NCBI RefSeq assembly: GCF_905220365.1
Contig: NC_061138.1
Span: 5,409,814-5,473,813 of the forward strand
Reading direction: 5' to 3'
Length of the DNA: 64,000 nt
DNA from: Vanessa cardui
Lineage: Eukaryota; Arthropoda; Insecta; Lepidoptera; Nymphalidae
Position 1 is the first letter of the stretch. Every line of letters starts with the position of its first letter. Below, piece by piece: positions 49,493 to 62,109 of this stretch. Position numbers and translations under genes: made by a program. Under the pieces are notes generated by a model. It was not told where the DNA came from and made no database searches. It saw nothing but the letters and a program-made list of their open reading frames with translations.

Positions 49493-50630
49493 ATGAAAGT
49501 TAATTATGAATGCATATTGGATGAAATATACATTTAATAAAAATGTAAATATCTTTATCGATCACAATAGTAGCTATGTAGATAAAATTAATAACAGCTG
49601 TATCTGAAATATCTAACTGCAAATTACATGTACATGTAGGATTTACCGGCGTGGTAGACCATCCAGAAGAGACCAGTCCGTACCGCCCTATCGTGCCGCC
49701 CACTCTAAGCAATACTGATTCGAAAATACTAATCTAATCTTACGATACGAAGGGTAAATTAACCATTATTACGGTCACAAGGGATTTATCAAAATGGATT
49801 TGCTTCTTACATTTACTTAAATTGATTTGCCTACTGATAATTTATTTATTTGCTAAGTGGCTTTTAGTTGTATCAACACACTACTTCGATACTGACACCT
49901 AAGATGGAAAATACAAGATGTTGATAGAGTCAATGTCTGCGACTTACCAACAAAGTTCCTTATCCTTACGTGTACGTACTGACTATATTAATGGCCATTT
50001 TGGTATTATAGCATCATCTAGACTATAGATCTCTACTCTCAGATGGATCTACTTCTTGGACAGAATTATTGAACTTTTCTGCCAAGGATTTTATAGTAAC
50101 TCAAGGTAGGGTAAGGCTTAAAGTGGCAGTCGATACAAAACACGTAATATCGTTGGTATTTTATGCATGAAGAATAGAAAATATGCTTCAATTTCGAAGG
50201 AAGTTTGAAAGGGCATTACACTATTTTATAATAAGTAGGTACATATTTTTTTAGTGTTGTATATTTAATTCGTTTATTAAAATTATGACCACTACTATCA
50301 CTACAATCAAGTAGCTCTTCTATATTTCAATATTAATTTAATGTGAAATAAGGGTTCTGCGTGTGTAAGACTACGATACCCTAAAAGGATAAAAAGTATT
50401 TTTACGTTGCCGTTTCGAATAAGCAATGTTCAAGAATCGAGCTTACCTTTCCTGCATTTTGGCTTCCCGTTTTATAACATTACCTTATAAGAAGACGGTT
50501 TTTTATATCTAACTCGGGAAGGAAAGTTGCCATCGCCTTATCTTTGTCGCCTACAGTGATATAGTTCAAATTGAATTCAATTTGTCTGTACATAGCTTAT
50601 TTTATTTATTCTTAAGCTCAATATAATTAT
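49493..50630. other. Intergenic DNA, no gene seen
   Basis: AT-rich with a balanced patch at 49610-49710 that yields a minus-strand 70-codon ORF of no known family. Nothing else is supported. Confidence 0.4.
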
Positions 50631-50884
50631 GACGACCTTCATGGTCGAGTGGTGTGTTCACCGGTTTTCATGGGTACGCCACTCTGAGGTCCCGGGTTCG
50701 ATTCCCGGCCGAGCCGATGTAGATTACCATTAGTTTTCTATGTTGTCTTGGGTCTAGGTGTTTGTGGTACCGTCGTTACTTCTGATTTCCATAACACAAG
50801 TGCTTCAGCTACTTACATTGGGATCAGAGTAATGTATGTGATGTTGTCTCATATTTATTTATTATTATTTATTTATTTATTAAT
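50631..50884 (+). mobile_element. Second tRNA-derived SINE family
   Basis: The head has a strong Pol III promoter: A-box TGGTCGAGTGG and B-box GGTTCGATTCC within CCCGGGTTCGATTCCCGGCC. The body continues GATGTAGATTACCATTAG, TTTGTGGTACCGTCGTTACT and GTGCTTCAGCTACTTACATT, and the tail is ATTTATTTATT repeats. It is distinct from the SINE at 47595. A clear target duplication was not found. The head does not fold into a complete tRNA, so it is not a tRNA gene. Confidence 0.82.
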
Positions 50885-53800
50885 ACCTAATTGATGTAGC
50901 CTGACTATGACTAACAATTTATTATGTCTTCGTCTTTGCTAATTGATGTTTTCTTTATATAACTGAACTATATATGCGATAATACGACCTCTCGAAAGTC
51001 TTAGTATAAAATAATAAATGATACATAAAATCTTTTTTTTTTCGTTACTGACGAACAACTTACGACTTTATTGGCATAAAAATAAAGCATAATTTAAGTA
51101 ATAATATAGAATTACCTACCAAAAATCTTACGGTATAATTTATAAATTGTACGTGTAAAATAAGACGAATAATTCGGGTCAATCGACCCCGAAAAAATAT
51201 TATACCTATACATCATGTGAAGTCAAAGTCCTCTCCTCGTATCAAGTCGACAGGCTTCCTTCCATACATATGGTCATGGACCATAAGAAATCACTGCCTG
51301 CACATATACTTATCCATATTAGGACTAAATGGACAGGTGCACTCGGTACCTACTGAAATGGGTAAGAATAAAAAATAATTTAACGAGAAACGATCCGGTA
51401 ACTAATAGAAACATAGTTTAAATATGGAAATAAACCTTATCAAATTTTCGGCACAGATAAAACACAATTATAGTTTTATATAATCTATATATTTATGTAT
51501 AACTTAATATCAAACTATATTGTATTGAATTTTATTTTATTTTACAAAGCAAGAATTGCTTAAAACCTATCAAAATTAGAACTTATATTTTCTACATGTA
51601 TATTATGCGTTTTGATCTAACTTTAGATCTTTACCAATAAAGACAACACGAGAAGCTACAGAATAGGTTGAAATATTACTTAAGTATAAAATCAAAATCA
51701 ACACATTTACTGAATATTACGAACTTTAAGTCGTTAATCATTTACAAATAGTTATGTCATTCCTCTGTCTGTGGAATTCATAAAAGAATTTGTAATGTTG
51801 GTCACATAACACCGCGTCGCAGTGGCGCCGGCTTATCAACCTGCAACTTGCGACTTTTGACCATTACTCATAATACATAAATAATGAACGTCTTTTGTGA
51901 CTAAAATGTGAGCAAACTCAAATACAGTTTTTATTAATTAGAGGCTATTACTTAATTATGTTGAATAACGTCATTTATCATCAGTTCTATTTCTACGGCT
52001 TAATTAAATATAAAATAAATAATAATTATACAATAACAAGAACAAAATACGTGTATTAATATTTTTGTGTTCGAACATTAAATATTGTATATTAAATATA
52101 ACCTCGATTGCATTACATTGAAAGGAAAGTTTAAAGCAAATACCTTTAAAGGTATTTCTGAAATAATTTTAAACAAACTATGGACATACCAAGAACGATT
52201 AAAATTTTAAATAAAGTACAGCAATATCTTAAAGCTACTTAGTATAATAATCCGAGCTTGCACAAGTTTCAACGAAGATGTAAATAAAAATTGTAAGGTA
52301 TGCGTTGAAGTCAGATGAGTCGGTAGAGGTTATCAGAGCGTCTGTACGGCGCCGCGCCATCCTTATCAACCTGCCAGTCTCCGCGGCGTTATTTAGCCCC
52401 TCGCCTCGTCAATAAACCACGACTATTTGTCGCGCTGACATCATATGCATATTGCATACAATATACAATTAAAAACAATTAGTAGAAAACGCTATTTATA
52501 GATGTTAAGCCGGCATTTGTGATACGCACAAACAGTGGTTTAAAATTATATTATTTTTAAATAGTTTGTTTTCAAGAAGTTTAATTCATAAAAAACTAAT
52601 TTTATTTGTTCAAACGAAATGCTATATTCACACTTATAAAACAACGGTTTTACATTCTTATAAAAGTGAAACTATTTCCTAATGAAGAACGAATAAATAA
52701 TTAAATCAAAAACATGCTTTTTATACACTTACACTAACTTTTTCCAAACGATTCGATCATTGCTGGAATTCTTACCCTAATTTAAATTCGAAAATAACCC
52801 AGAAAATTATAACGACTTTAAATGACTAATCAAAATACCGATACAAAGAGGGAGGTTGGTTCTGTATGTGAATATTCAGATTATTTCGAATTGATATCAG
52901 TACTCAATGCTTATTAATGTGTGATAGCTGGCATTTCTTTTAAACTTAAGATTATCTTGATGAAGTTTTTACTCGTCAACTTTTATGATGTTTCTTACTG
53001 TCAATTTTTTTTCCTTCTTAACGAAATAAGTCCATTAAGAAATGAATGTTTTAAATATCATATTTCAAACTATAATATAACAATAAAAATATTTCAGTTG
53101 TATATATTAAGCTATAAACGAGTCTTCGTGCAAAACAATGTATTACAATGTTTAATTAAATTTTGTTAAAAGTAAAACCCATAATAAGGAACCCTACGGT
53201 GACTCCTTAACAAAGCTTGGGAAACTTCTTGACATTGTGAAGGCTTTTAAAACACAATAAAAAAACATACACGTTTCTTCAATACAAAAATGCACCTGAG
53301 AATGAAGGCGGGCCACTTGACTAATATTTCGATTATTATAAATCACAGTTCGACGTAAACTTTTAAAGTGTATCACATACACTGCGTATTTCATTCAATA
53401 CAATAAAAATATTTCTATACGAAACAAGCAACGGACGACGATTACAGCGAATGTATAACGCATTATCTTCGTCACCGGAAAGGAAGTTGCAGGTAGTGGT
53501 GAATAATTCGTTTAGTCCAAGTTGCGCCCACACTTTTTTTCACTTTGGGCCACACAGGTGCGCCTGTCTCCTAATTTACTATTCCTGCTAGGGTACGTGA
53601 GCCATGGATCGGAGAGGATTTAATGGGTCTTTGTAGCATAAGACGTGATAGGATTTATTTTATCTCGTATATTTTAATATTAATGGTCATTTGTATAGAA
53701 CATAATTTGTCACTACGCCGAACACTAACCGATTCGAGACTTATTAATATGAATTAGAACATTTGAGCATTTGACGAACAGCTATAAATATAGTCGATAA

Positions 53801-55179
53801 CGTGTAACAAAAACTTTACTGTTTTTACTTTTGCTTTCAATAAGGATGCCATTTACAAAATTCTAATTTGGATAAGAAAAGACTTATCTATATCAAAAAA
53901 AGCTACCTATACCAAAGCATAAAAAATATATAAAAATAAAAGTTAAGAAACGTTAAAGTTACCCAAAAATAACAAAAGTAAACATATTTCTATATCGTGA
54001 CTAGAAATATCTACAATTCAAAAAATAAACGCAATATCTAAAAGAATCGGGTAACTTAATTGGTGTTAAGTTAAGTCTTAGCCATCAAATAACACTAAAA
54101 TATATTCGAGCATATGCCAATTAATTTCCCTGCAAGCCGGGAGGATGACGTCAGGACGAAAGACAATTAAGTGAACTGTAGAAGCTCGTGACCAATCTTA
54201 ATGGATCAGCATCTGATCAATTTGTTGGTGTGATAACATCAGAACGTGCTCGGCTTTGCAAGCAATTACGGTTACTCGATTAACTCTTAACAAAGACAAA
54301 CGCAGGGTCAACGTTAACAGTGCTCTTACTCTTAAATCACGGTTATTTGAAATGTATATAGGTGAGAATGCGATTTGTGCGGAAGTAACTCTAGAAGGTT
54401 TATAGTATAGGGATGTGTTACTGGAGCATAGTAAACTGGCTTTCTGCAATGTAAAGCTGAATCGACATCGTCTCAGTGACTGATCTGGTCAACCACAAGC
54501 CTGTTTTAAAAAAAGGTGGTCATATTGAATACTAAGATAGAAAAATGATGTTAAAAGTTCAGATATAGGGTTCTGTTTTCGTGGTTTTTGTTGATAATTA
54601 ATTTAATACCTATAAGTTTCATAATGGCATTATGAACTCATTTTAAGATACTTTATTTTTATAATGTTGAATCTTTCTCATTCAGCCGACATTCCTTATA
54701 CAAATTTAGTTTCCATTAAGCTACTCATTGACCCGGTTTTTATATTCGATATTGCCTTATGGTTTAATCATTATCAATCAGCGGTCGGGTCGGTCGTGGA
54801 CCCGGCCGTGATTGTCTACAGTGACACGACACTGACGTGTTCCTTCTAAATACACGAGACGCACTTCTCTTTCTTCACTTATTTTTAGCGTGATCAAAAC
54901 ACTGTTCTAATTTCGCAATGTATTTGTTACGTTTTGATCACTGTTTTAATTGCTCCTAATGAACACTGTCTAGTCTTTGCAATTTTTATGCCTTAATTGA
55001 TCGCTTGGAGCCGATTATATTACAACGAAGCCAGTACAGTTCCTAAAAGTAATAAAAACGTGTCAATGACAATAAAACCACGAAACAGTTGATTCGAATT
55101 TTAAATTCGGTAATTATTCTTATCATAATTTAATGTTAATCGATCCACGTAACTATCAACGGGAAGTAGTTGAAATAAA
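50885..55179. other. Intergenic DNA, no gene seen
   Basis: AT-rich with GC-richer patches at 51810-51860, 52315-52440 (GGCGCCGCGCC) and 53470-53600 (ACCGGAAAGGAAGT ETS-type motif; ACAGGTGCGCCTGT near-palindrome). ORFs at 52921-53169 and minus 54198-54449 are unrecognised. Confidence 0.4.
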
Positions 55180-55320
55180 ACCTCGGTTACAATGGCGGGA
55201 GGCTATAAAGCAAGGCGCCATTTTGAATTCGTATTGACGCCGATGCAATGGTATTGTCACTGGGAGGTCCGCATCCGGCGCCGGCCATTTGCATCGAACG
55301 CGACTCGAATCGATTATTTT
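55180..55320. promoter_or_regulatory. GC-rich island with three Pho/YY1-type cores and an octamer
   Basis: Within about 100 bp lie ATGGC (55192-55196, as AATGGCGGGA, also E2F-like), GGCGCCATTTTGAATT (55214-55229) and GGCCATTTGC. The last contains the POU octamer ATTTGCAT (55287-55294). GCCAT is the Pho/YY1 core. The same 16-mer GGCGCCATTTTGAATT occurs at 43834-43849. A CTATAAAG box is at about 55202. A 44-codon frame from ATG 55192 is probably chance. Confidence 0.4.
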
Positions 55321-58300
55321 GTTTAGAATTAATTTGTACCCATTAGTGGCAACGCTAGCAGAGTCTATTAATAAACTAATACTCCAAAATAGGCAATGAC
55401 CAGATAGCGCTCTAACTTACTAGATCTATTCTTACTAAGATATTATTTGCACTTATTTTATCGTGTTTATAAACCGATAGAATATAGAAAATGTACCTTA
55501 AATTAAAGTATATTTATAATTATTAAGAATATGATACTTAAACTTAATTACTTTCAAAATCGGAAGAAAACAGTTACACAAAAACTATTCAACTATCAGA
55601 CTAATTAAATCAATTTCATAATATACCTATGTAGGTACCAACGTTTATTTTCATGAAATAATTTAATACAAAATCTCTGTTAATTTAAAAGATAATTTTG
55701 ATAGAGGTTTCTTACCTACATAAAGTAAAATTATGTCCCACCTTACAGCATTGCAATTAAAATTGCATGCAATTTGCTTGTACCTATTAATTGTGAAGGA
55801 GTAACAAGTGTAGAATCAACGACAGGTGGCCACGCACGTGCCAACTTGAATAAAAAGCAATGAATGTCAAACGAACTCGCGAATATGCATCCTTGCGCCC
55901 TTTGACTCCCATCAAATATTCGAACCAGACTGTACCTTCCTAGTATTAAAGTCTATAATATTTTACACATTTTTGGCACTAACGACTTTTTTAACCTATG
56001 ACTGAAAGATACTTTCTGATTCCATATCATTAAGATATTTATTGCGAACGTTGCGCGTGCTATCGTTTTATTTTAGCGGTTCGGTTCAGCGTCATAAAAG
56101 ACAATTTTGCTGAGACAGGGTGTGTCCCAGGACCGAGGGTTAATACGCCACCCTCTATGACTGTCTGACTTTTCATTATCGAGATGTTTTATTAAAGAAG
56201 GGCTGGTATACGGGGGAAATTTAGGGCTGTCGCACAAATACATTTTTTAACTCACTTATAGGCTTTCTTTCTGTTTAAATTGCATAATTAATTTAACTTT
56301 TGTATCAAGAACATGTAAACCATATTCTTACTACTAATTTGTTTTTCCATTTACGCATATTCAGATGGATATTATCTAATAAACAAGAATGTGGCTAACT
56401 GACAACCCTATAGTGGATCAAGCGCCAAATATTGAGTTACACGATCGGGTGTGGGTGGAATGTTTACACTTGGATTTAGGGTTGCCAATATTACATTCCA
56501 CTACAGTCCACGCCATACTACGCTTTTACAATTTCACAACCACTTCTATAAATTGTGGCAACAACCTAAAACATTACAAATTTAAATATAATCAATATAC
56601 TTTGAAGTGTCAAATACTATATTCGACAATTATAGAGTCCAAAGAAGGTTTCTCTTTAATTTTCACAATAAACGATTCAAATAGTTTGTTACGTCTCGGT
56701 CGTCTGACGTCGTATGTTGTCTATCGAACAGGATACGAGCTGTAGCAGATTAAACAACCCGTGTTATAACACACAATTACCACGAAACAATGTTTAACTA
56801 AACATGATAGACAATGCCACGCGCCGAATCAAAACATGTGACTCAGTCATTCACGTTGTCCACAAACAATTCACTAGTCACGACTTATTCATACGACGTT
56901 AAAATACGATGATGTATTTGAAAATATAAACAGCTAAATATTACGAAATTTCTTCATCTATCTTGGCTACAATGGAGCTGGCATGGCTAGAAGACTTGAC
57001 TCCCAAAGCAAAAGGTTGCAAAGTAAAAAATATTCATGTAGTTCCCCCATACACATGCTGTACTTAGTCCAAAAGTTAATTCTTTCAATTATTTCTGAAG
57101 TAAGCATTCGATTTATATGAACAGTAAAAACTAATATAAAATTGAGTAACAAAATAAGATTAGAATATATTACTGATCGATATTATTTGGGATATTGATG
57201 TATAATTATTGTCGGCAATGCAAGTAAGATATATATCGCACCAGTAAAATGATGAAACCGACTTAAATTGATACGCTATTTTGATAAGTGAAGCATAATT
57301 GCATTTTAAAGTTATAAAATAATCTATTAAATAGTTAGCTTAGTTTATTCTTTTATTGTACACCACACAGAGAAATAAAAAAAATGTATAACATAGATTT
57401 GGCCTTGATATAACAGGCGTACAATTTTGACGAGTTAGTTAGTAGTAGAGTTAGTTTTGGTAGTTAATGTCGGGTATCCATTTTTGACATTTTACGATCA
57501 TATTCCTTTTGGGGTTTTTTTTACAGAATAGGTCTACTAATGCCACTCGCATAATTTGGAAAATCTTCATAGGACACTTATAATTTTAATGTAATTCAAA
57601 TTCGTATATATTAATACATGAATATACCTTACGTATTTTGACTTCAAAATAAATGAACATTTCTATATCCTTTAATTTGCATTATTATCATTTTGCGCCA
57701 TATTTTTAGTGATTTTGTTGAAATCATCAAATCATCGATTTTAATAGTTTTTTTTTTCAATCAAAAATGTTTATTCACTACAACACTATCAAATAAAAGT
57801 TACAAACTTTTAAATATGAAACAAAATTATATAATCCCGAAATAATTATAAATATCGTACGTGTGTCGATATTATCTATTAATAACTTACGTCGATGTGG
57901 TGGTAAGACCAGTATAGTATATTATTTATCTATAGACCATCGATGGGCCACCCGATGTGAACTAATTGGCATAATCAGTAAGATCGCAGCTGCGATAATT
58001 GCACCCGCGTTTAATTATGCCTAGCACTGCTTTAAACACTTCAAATAAGACAACAAACACTACACAATATAAATAAGTATCCAGATTATATAATTATATA
58101 ATTTACCGCATTCAAATAAATAAATACTTGTGTATGTGCCTCAGTAAATATATCCCGAAAATGTCTCTTTTCTGCAAATAACTGGATTTATTTTTTAAAT
58201 TTACTATATTAACCCAAAATTCAACAGTAACAAAATAGTACGAAATTTATACAAAAAAGAAATATTATAAAATGATTATGAATGATTACAGCAGTATAGT

Positions 58301-59473
58301 GTATTAATATTATTACCCTTCGAAATGACAAGGCATACGTAATTTCCATATACCTACCGACATAAAATTAATTACACACATTAAACACCTACATCTTAGG
58401 CAACGAAATTAAACGAAGTATCAGTCTTACTAATCCTCTTACACTTTTAAAATATGTAGCAGAACAAAAATCTTGATAGAAGGCTTTACATTTCAAAGCC
58501 CGCTCAAGGGTCACGTAAATTAAAATTTACATACAAATATGTGTAAACGGACACAGATCAGATCCCAATTTGAAATGCATCTGATACTACTAGCAACGAT
58601 TAAATGTCCTACAATTTACGCTTTAAACGTTACTAAAATATTTTTATAGTCAATTATTGGTCGAAAGTACCGTGTAGTAAAGATTTTTCCCGTTTTCGAT
58701 GCGAGCACACGTGCAGGGTCGTCGGCTTGTGATTCATGCGCATCAGGTATACAATAAAACGGAATACGCCAGCGCTAGTTTCTTTATGTGGCTTTGCACT
58801 TCCATATTCAAGGTTCATTTTATGTTCACAGCAAATTTTGCTAGCTTTTAGAACTATAAATATGACTATGAAAATATGTGATAACATATATAAATGAAAA
58901 CGATTTTTTTTAATTCATTCAATATTACGTGATTTTACATAATTTTGCTGACTCTATTATAATTGATTGGAATCAATTGCAACCTAAACAATTATACCTA
59001 CTTTAAAACCAGTTAGGTAACTTATTTTAAAAACAAACAATCCAATATAAAAATAAAGTATTTATTTAAACAGTGTTTGGACGGTGACCAAATATATATA
59101 CAATTTCTTGTTGACTGATGATCCAATAAAGAACGCGGCGTCTCAAAGTGAAATGGGTCCAAATACTCAGGTGCGCCGGCGCAGCGAACGGATACATTGT
59201 GATGCCTCGCCTCGCCGCGCCGCGCGGCCAGAAAATAGAATTAAAAGACAAGCCACAATGGACTCAGCCCTTACAATACACGTACAAATACGGAGCTAAA
59301 TCCCACCAGAATGCTTCAGGTGTTCGTATTTGTAGTTAATGCCAAGATACAGAGCTCATAATAAAAACCGTCGTACTGATATAACTTAAAATGTATTCAA
59401 AGAACGTGTTCTAATTATTATCGTATGTATTTTCATAAATAATGTTTCTTTCTTTTCTTTCTGTTTATTTCTA
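55321..59473. other. Intergenic DNA, no supported gene
   Basis: AT-rich. The 118-codon ORF at 56389-56745 is the longest plus-strand frame in this stretch, is unrecognised, and has no promoter or splice support. A GC-richer patch at about 59160-59230 (GGTGCGCCGGCGCAGCG) gives shadow ORFs on both strands. Confidence 0.4.
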
Positions 59474-59600
59474 AATTTATACTGATATTGTAAATGCGAA
59501 AGTAACTGAATGTCTGTCTGGCATGTCATTCAGGCTAATCCACTGAACCGAATTTTATGAAATTTCGTATGAAGCAAACTTGAAGTACAAACTACCTAAT
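59474..59600 (+). mobile_element. Helitron-like 5' end fragment
   Basis: TTATACTGATATTGTAAATG, CGAAAGTAACTGAATGTCTG and CCACTGAACCGAATTTTATG then AAATTTCGTATGAAGCAAAC match the left side of the element at 36610 and the fragment at 38157. No matching 3' end was found downstream. Confidence 0.5.
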
Positions 59601-61433
59601 GTCTTACATACTTAATTATGTTCAAATCTAAACTACATGTTTAAGAAATTAGTAGGTATTATAGTATAACCATTTTGTGGAATACTATGCACTACAACTG
59701 CTACTAAATTTATAAGATAATCTTTTTGTGTTGTAGGTTTTGTACGTAGGTAACTAATTGATATGTCAAATATACCACAAACGGTAACATCAAATAAGTT
59801 ATATAATAAAATGTATGTATAAGTGTACTATAACGTGTTTTAAAACGAAAGTAATATTCTTCTCATCTTATGAGATAACTCTAATTTATAGTTACATAAA
59901 AAAATATTTAGACAGCGACAAGACGTTTGAAAATAACAGTACTTATTTATGAATTAACAGTTGTCATTCGCGTTAGGGCAATCGTGTCATCGGATATTAG
60001 GCAAATCATCAAATTCGCTTAGTTGGCTTTACCGTGGACGAGTACCGGAGTACAAAAAAAAGAGGTAATTTTCTATTTAAAATATCAGTATCAATTTGTA
60101 CAGATGACATGTATATAAAGCGCCACTATCGTACTAAATAAATTACGTCGGGTCCCTACGTTCATTTTTTCACATCAAATACTAATCAAACATCAAATGC
60201 TAAGCACAAGGGCAAAGAAAATTGAAGCCTTAATTGAGTAACAATTACATTATACATAATGGACTTAACCAAATTAATTTCCAATTTTTAAGTAAAGTGA
60301 ATCTATACTCCAGCCACATTCGATCTGGAATTTTAGTAAACAAACCATGTGTCATCATAATTAGGGTTGATACACTCTTAATAAAAAAATATTATTATTA
60401 TAATTACAACTATATTCATTATAACACAATTTCCTGTTTAAACACAAAAATTTTAATTTAATACAGAATCCAAAAAATTTATTTAACCGGTCAATACATA
60501 ATTTATATGAAAATTAGCTTAAAATAAAAGTTTAAAATTTTTTAATTACCACTATAATATTACTACAAAACTAACAACCCTATTTTTTAATACTGACGTA
60601 AAGAAATCGCAGGTTTCTAACATTTGGAGTGTTTTTTAAGCAATTGGCAGATTTAGGAAGGTACATAATAGCGATATTGGTGGTGTATATTTTTAGTCGT
60701 ATTATAATGGTAGTATAACCACAACAGGTTAAGAATGTTAACATTACACACAACGTTTCATTACACATAGATTAAAAAAAAAGACATCTTGTTTTGGCTA
60801 GCATAAATATAGCACTAAAATCACTGTTTCAAATCAATCTTAATGAGTCCTGTCGTTTGGGAGGTGATAGATAAAGTTAATAAAGCAAATTATATAACTA
60901 CGACTATTATTTTAAAATTGGAGGTATTATTTTTGAGATCTTCCAGATGATCATAAGTATTATAATTATAACTAAGAATGCGCTTAGTCCTTTGTTTTAA
61001 ATATTTTATTATTAATCATCAAATTTAATTTTTATTAACATCAAAAATAATTGTTGTACATATTTCTAAAAATGTTTTGAGCATCTGCCTGACATTGGTT
61101 GCCAAGCAATGCTTTGTTATTAAACATTCCACATCGAATTTGGCTGGAGTATAGAACTTGTGTTTTTGTTGCATATTTGTTCCATTATGCATGTATAATA
61201 TTTATAACTGAACAGCAACATTCTAGAAGATAAATATTCTAACATCCTGTCTTATTGTCTCTATTAGTTACAGAAGAGCTAATTTAGTTTTCACCCAGAT
61301 AATTTAAATTGCACTTCAATTGGACCCATCGGGTAGTCACCATTCCACTGTAAAGATCACTATATCAGAAAAACATTACTTGTACCTAATCCGTGTAAGA
61401 CGTAAAATTATAACAATAAAAATAAAGAATTCA
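59601..61433. other. Intergenic DNA, no gene seen
   Basis: AT-rich; ORFs at 60234-60461 and 60580-60768 have random-type composition. No repeat family recognised. Confidence 0.4.
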
Positions 61434-61573
61434 CTGCCATCTTCTGGATACAGATGCGTTCATTTTAGTTGGGAAAAGCGCAAAAGATGTCGCTTTAAGA
61501 AACCATATATTTCAGCGTCATCTATTGTGAAGTAGACGGAAATAAATTTAGACCAAAACGCCATCTATTGACC
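61434..61573 (-). promoter_or_regulatory. Three CTCF-like motifs in one orientation (candidate insulator)
   Basis: On the minus strand the sites read CCAGAAGATGGCAG (61434-61447), CAATAGATGACGC (61515-61527, one mismatch in the GGC core) and GGTCAATAGATGGCG (61559-61573). The CTCF consensus CCASYAGRKGGCRS is nearly met by the first and its AGATGGCG core by the third. They lie just upstream of the SF3B3 promoter, at the edge of the gene desert. The call rests on motif matches only. Confidence 0.45.
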
Positions 61574-61838
61574 AATAACCAACTGATTGAAAACTTAAAA
61601 TTATCTATGATTTCTTTGTATGGCAACCCTACTACTATATAAGAAGGCGCCATATTAAATATTGCTCTATTTTGATTGGTCATTGTGGTTGGCGCTCTTC
61701 TTCCATTCGTAAGTTGACATGCGTTCAGTAGCGTCTCATCCACCGGCGTCGGCCATTTTGCCGTCATATGCTGTTTGGGCCGGCGCTAAAGTAATATATC
61801 CAGCCGCATTGCGGCCATCGGATACTTATTCATTTCAA
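61571..61838 (+). promoter_or_regulatory. SF3B3: SF3B3 promoter and non-coding first exon
   Basis: CCAAT boxes occur at about 61572-61577 (ACCAAT) and 61673-61678 (ATTGGT), with TATATAAG at 61636-61643, GGCGCCAT near 61646 and GGCCATTTTG near 61750. An initiator-like TCAGT at 61725-61729 is one possible start; the gene is housekeeping and may start broadly. The leader exon ends at 61838 (TTTCAA|GTAAGT). The leader resumes at 62089 after TTTCAG, 21 bp before the ATG. Confidence 0.6.
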
Positions 61839-62109
61839 GTAAGTTTTAACTAAATGTATTTTATTGTGTGGGTCTCATTGAAATGTGTATTTGCACGAGG
61901 TATCTCCACGAAAGGTCTTATATCTATCGTGGTCGTTTTTTAAGTGCAATAGTATCTAAGCTCACCCATTCGGAAACACAAATTCATTCTGTTTTCGTTA
62001 GTTACGAGCCTTACAGTCCCTTAAACGTATAAACTCAAACGACACGTGCACGATTGCGTAGCTATAATTAGATTTAATATTGTTTCAGGGCGGATAAGAC
62101 TGACTTAAG

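Noticed and set aside
50631..50720. tRNA-like sequence with good A and B boxes
   Set aside because: No complete cloverleaf or acceptor stem closes, and the sequence continues into a SINE body with an ATTTATTT tail.
61320..61767. ORFs upstream of SF3B3 (71 codons plus, 81 codons minus)
   Set aside because: They cover the CTCF-like sites and the SF3B3 promoter and show no family resemblance.
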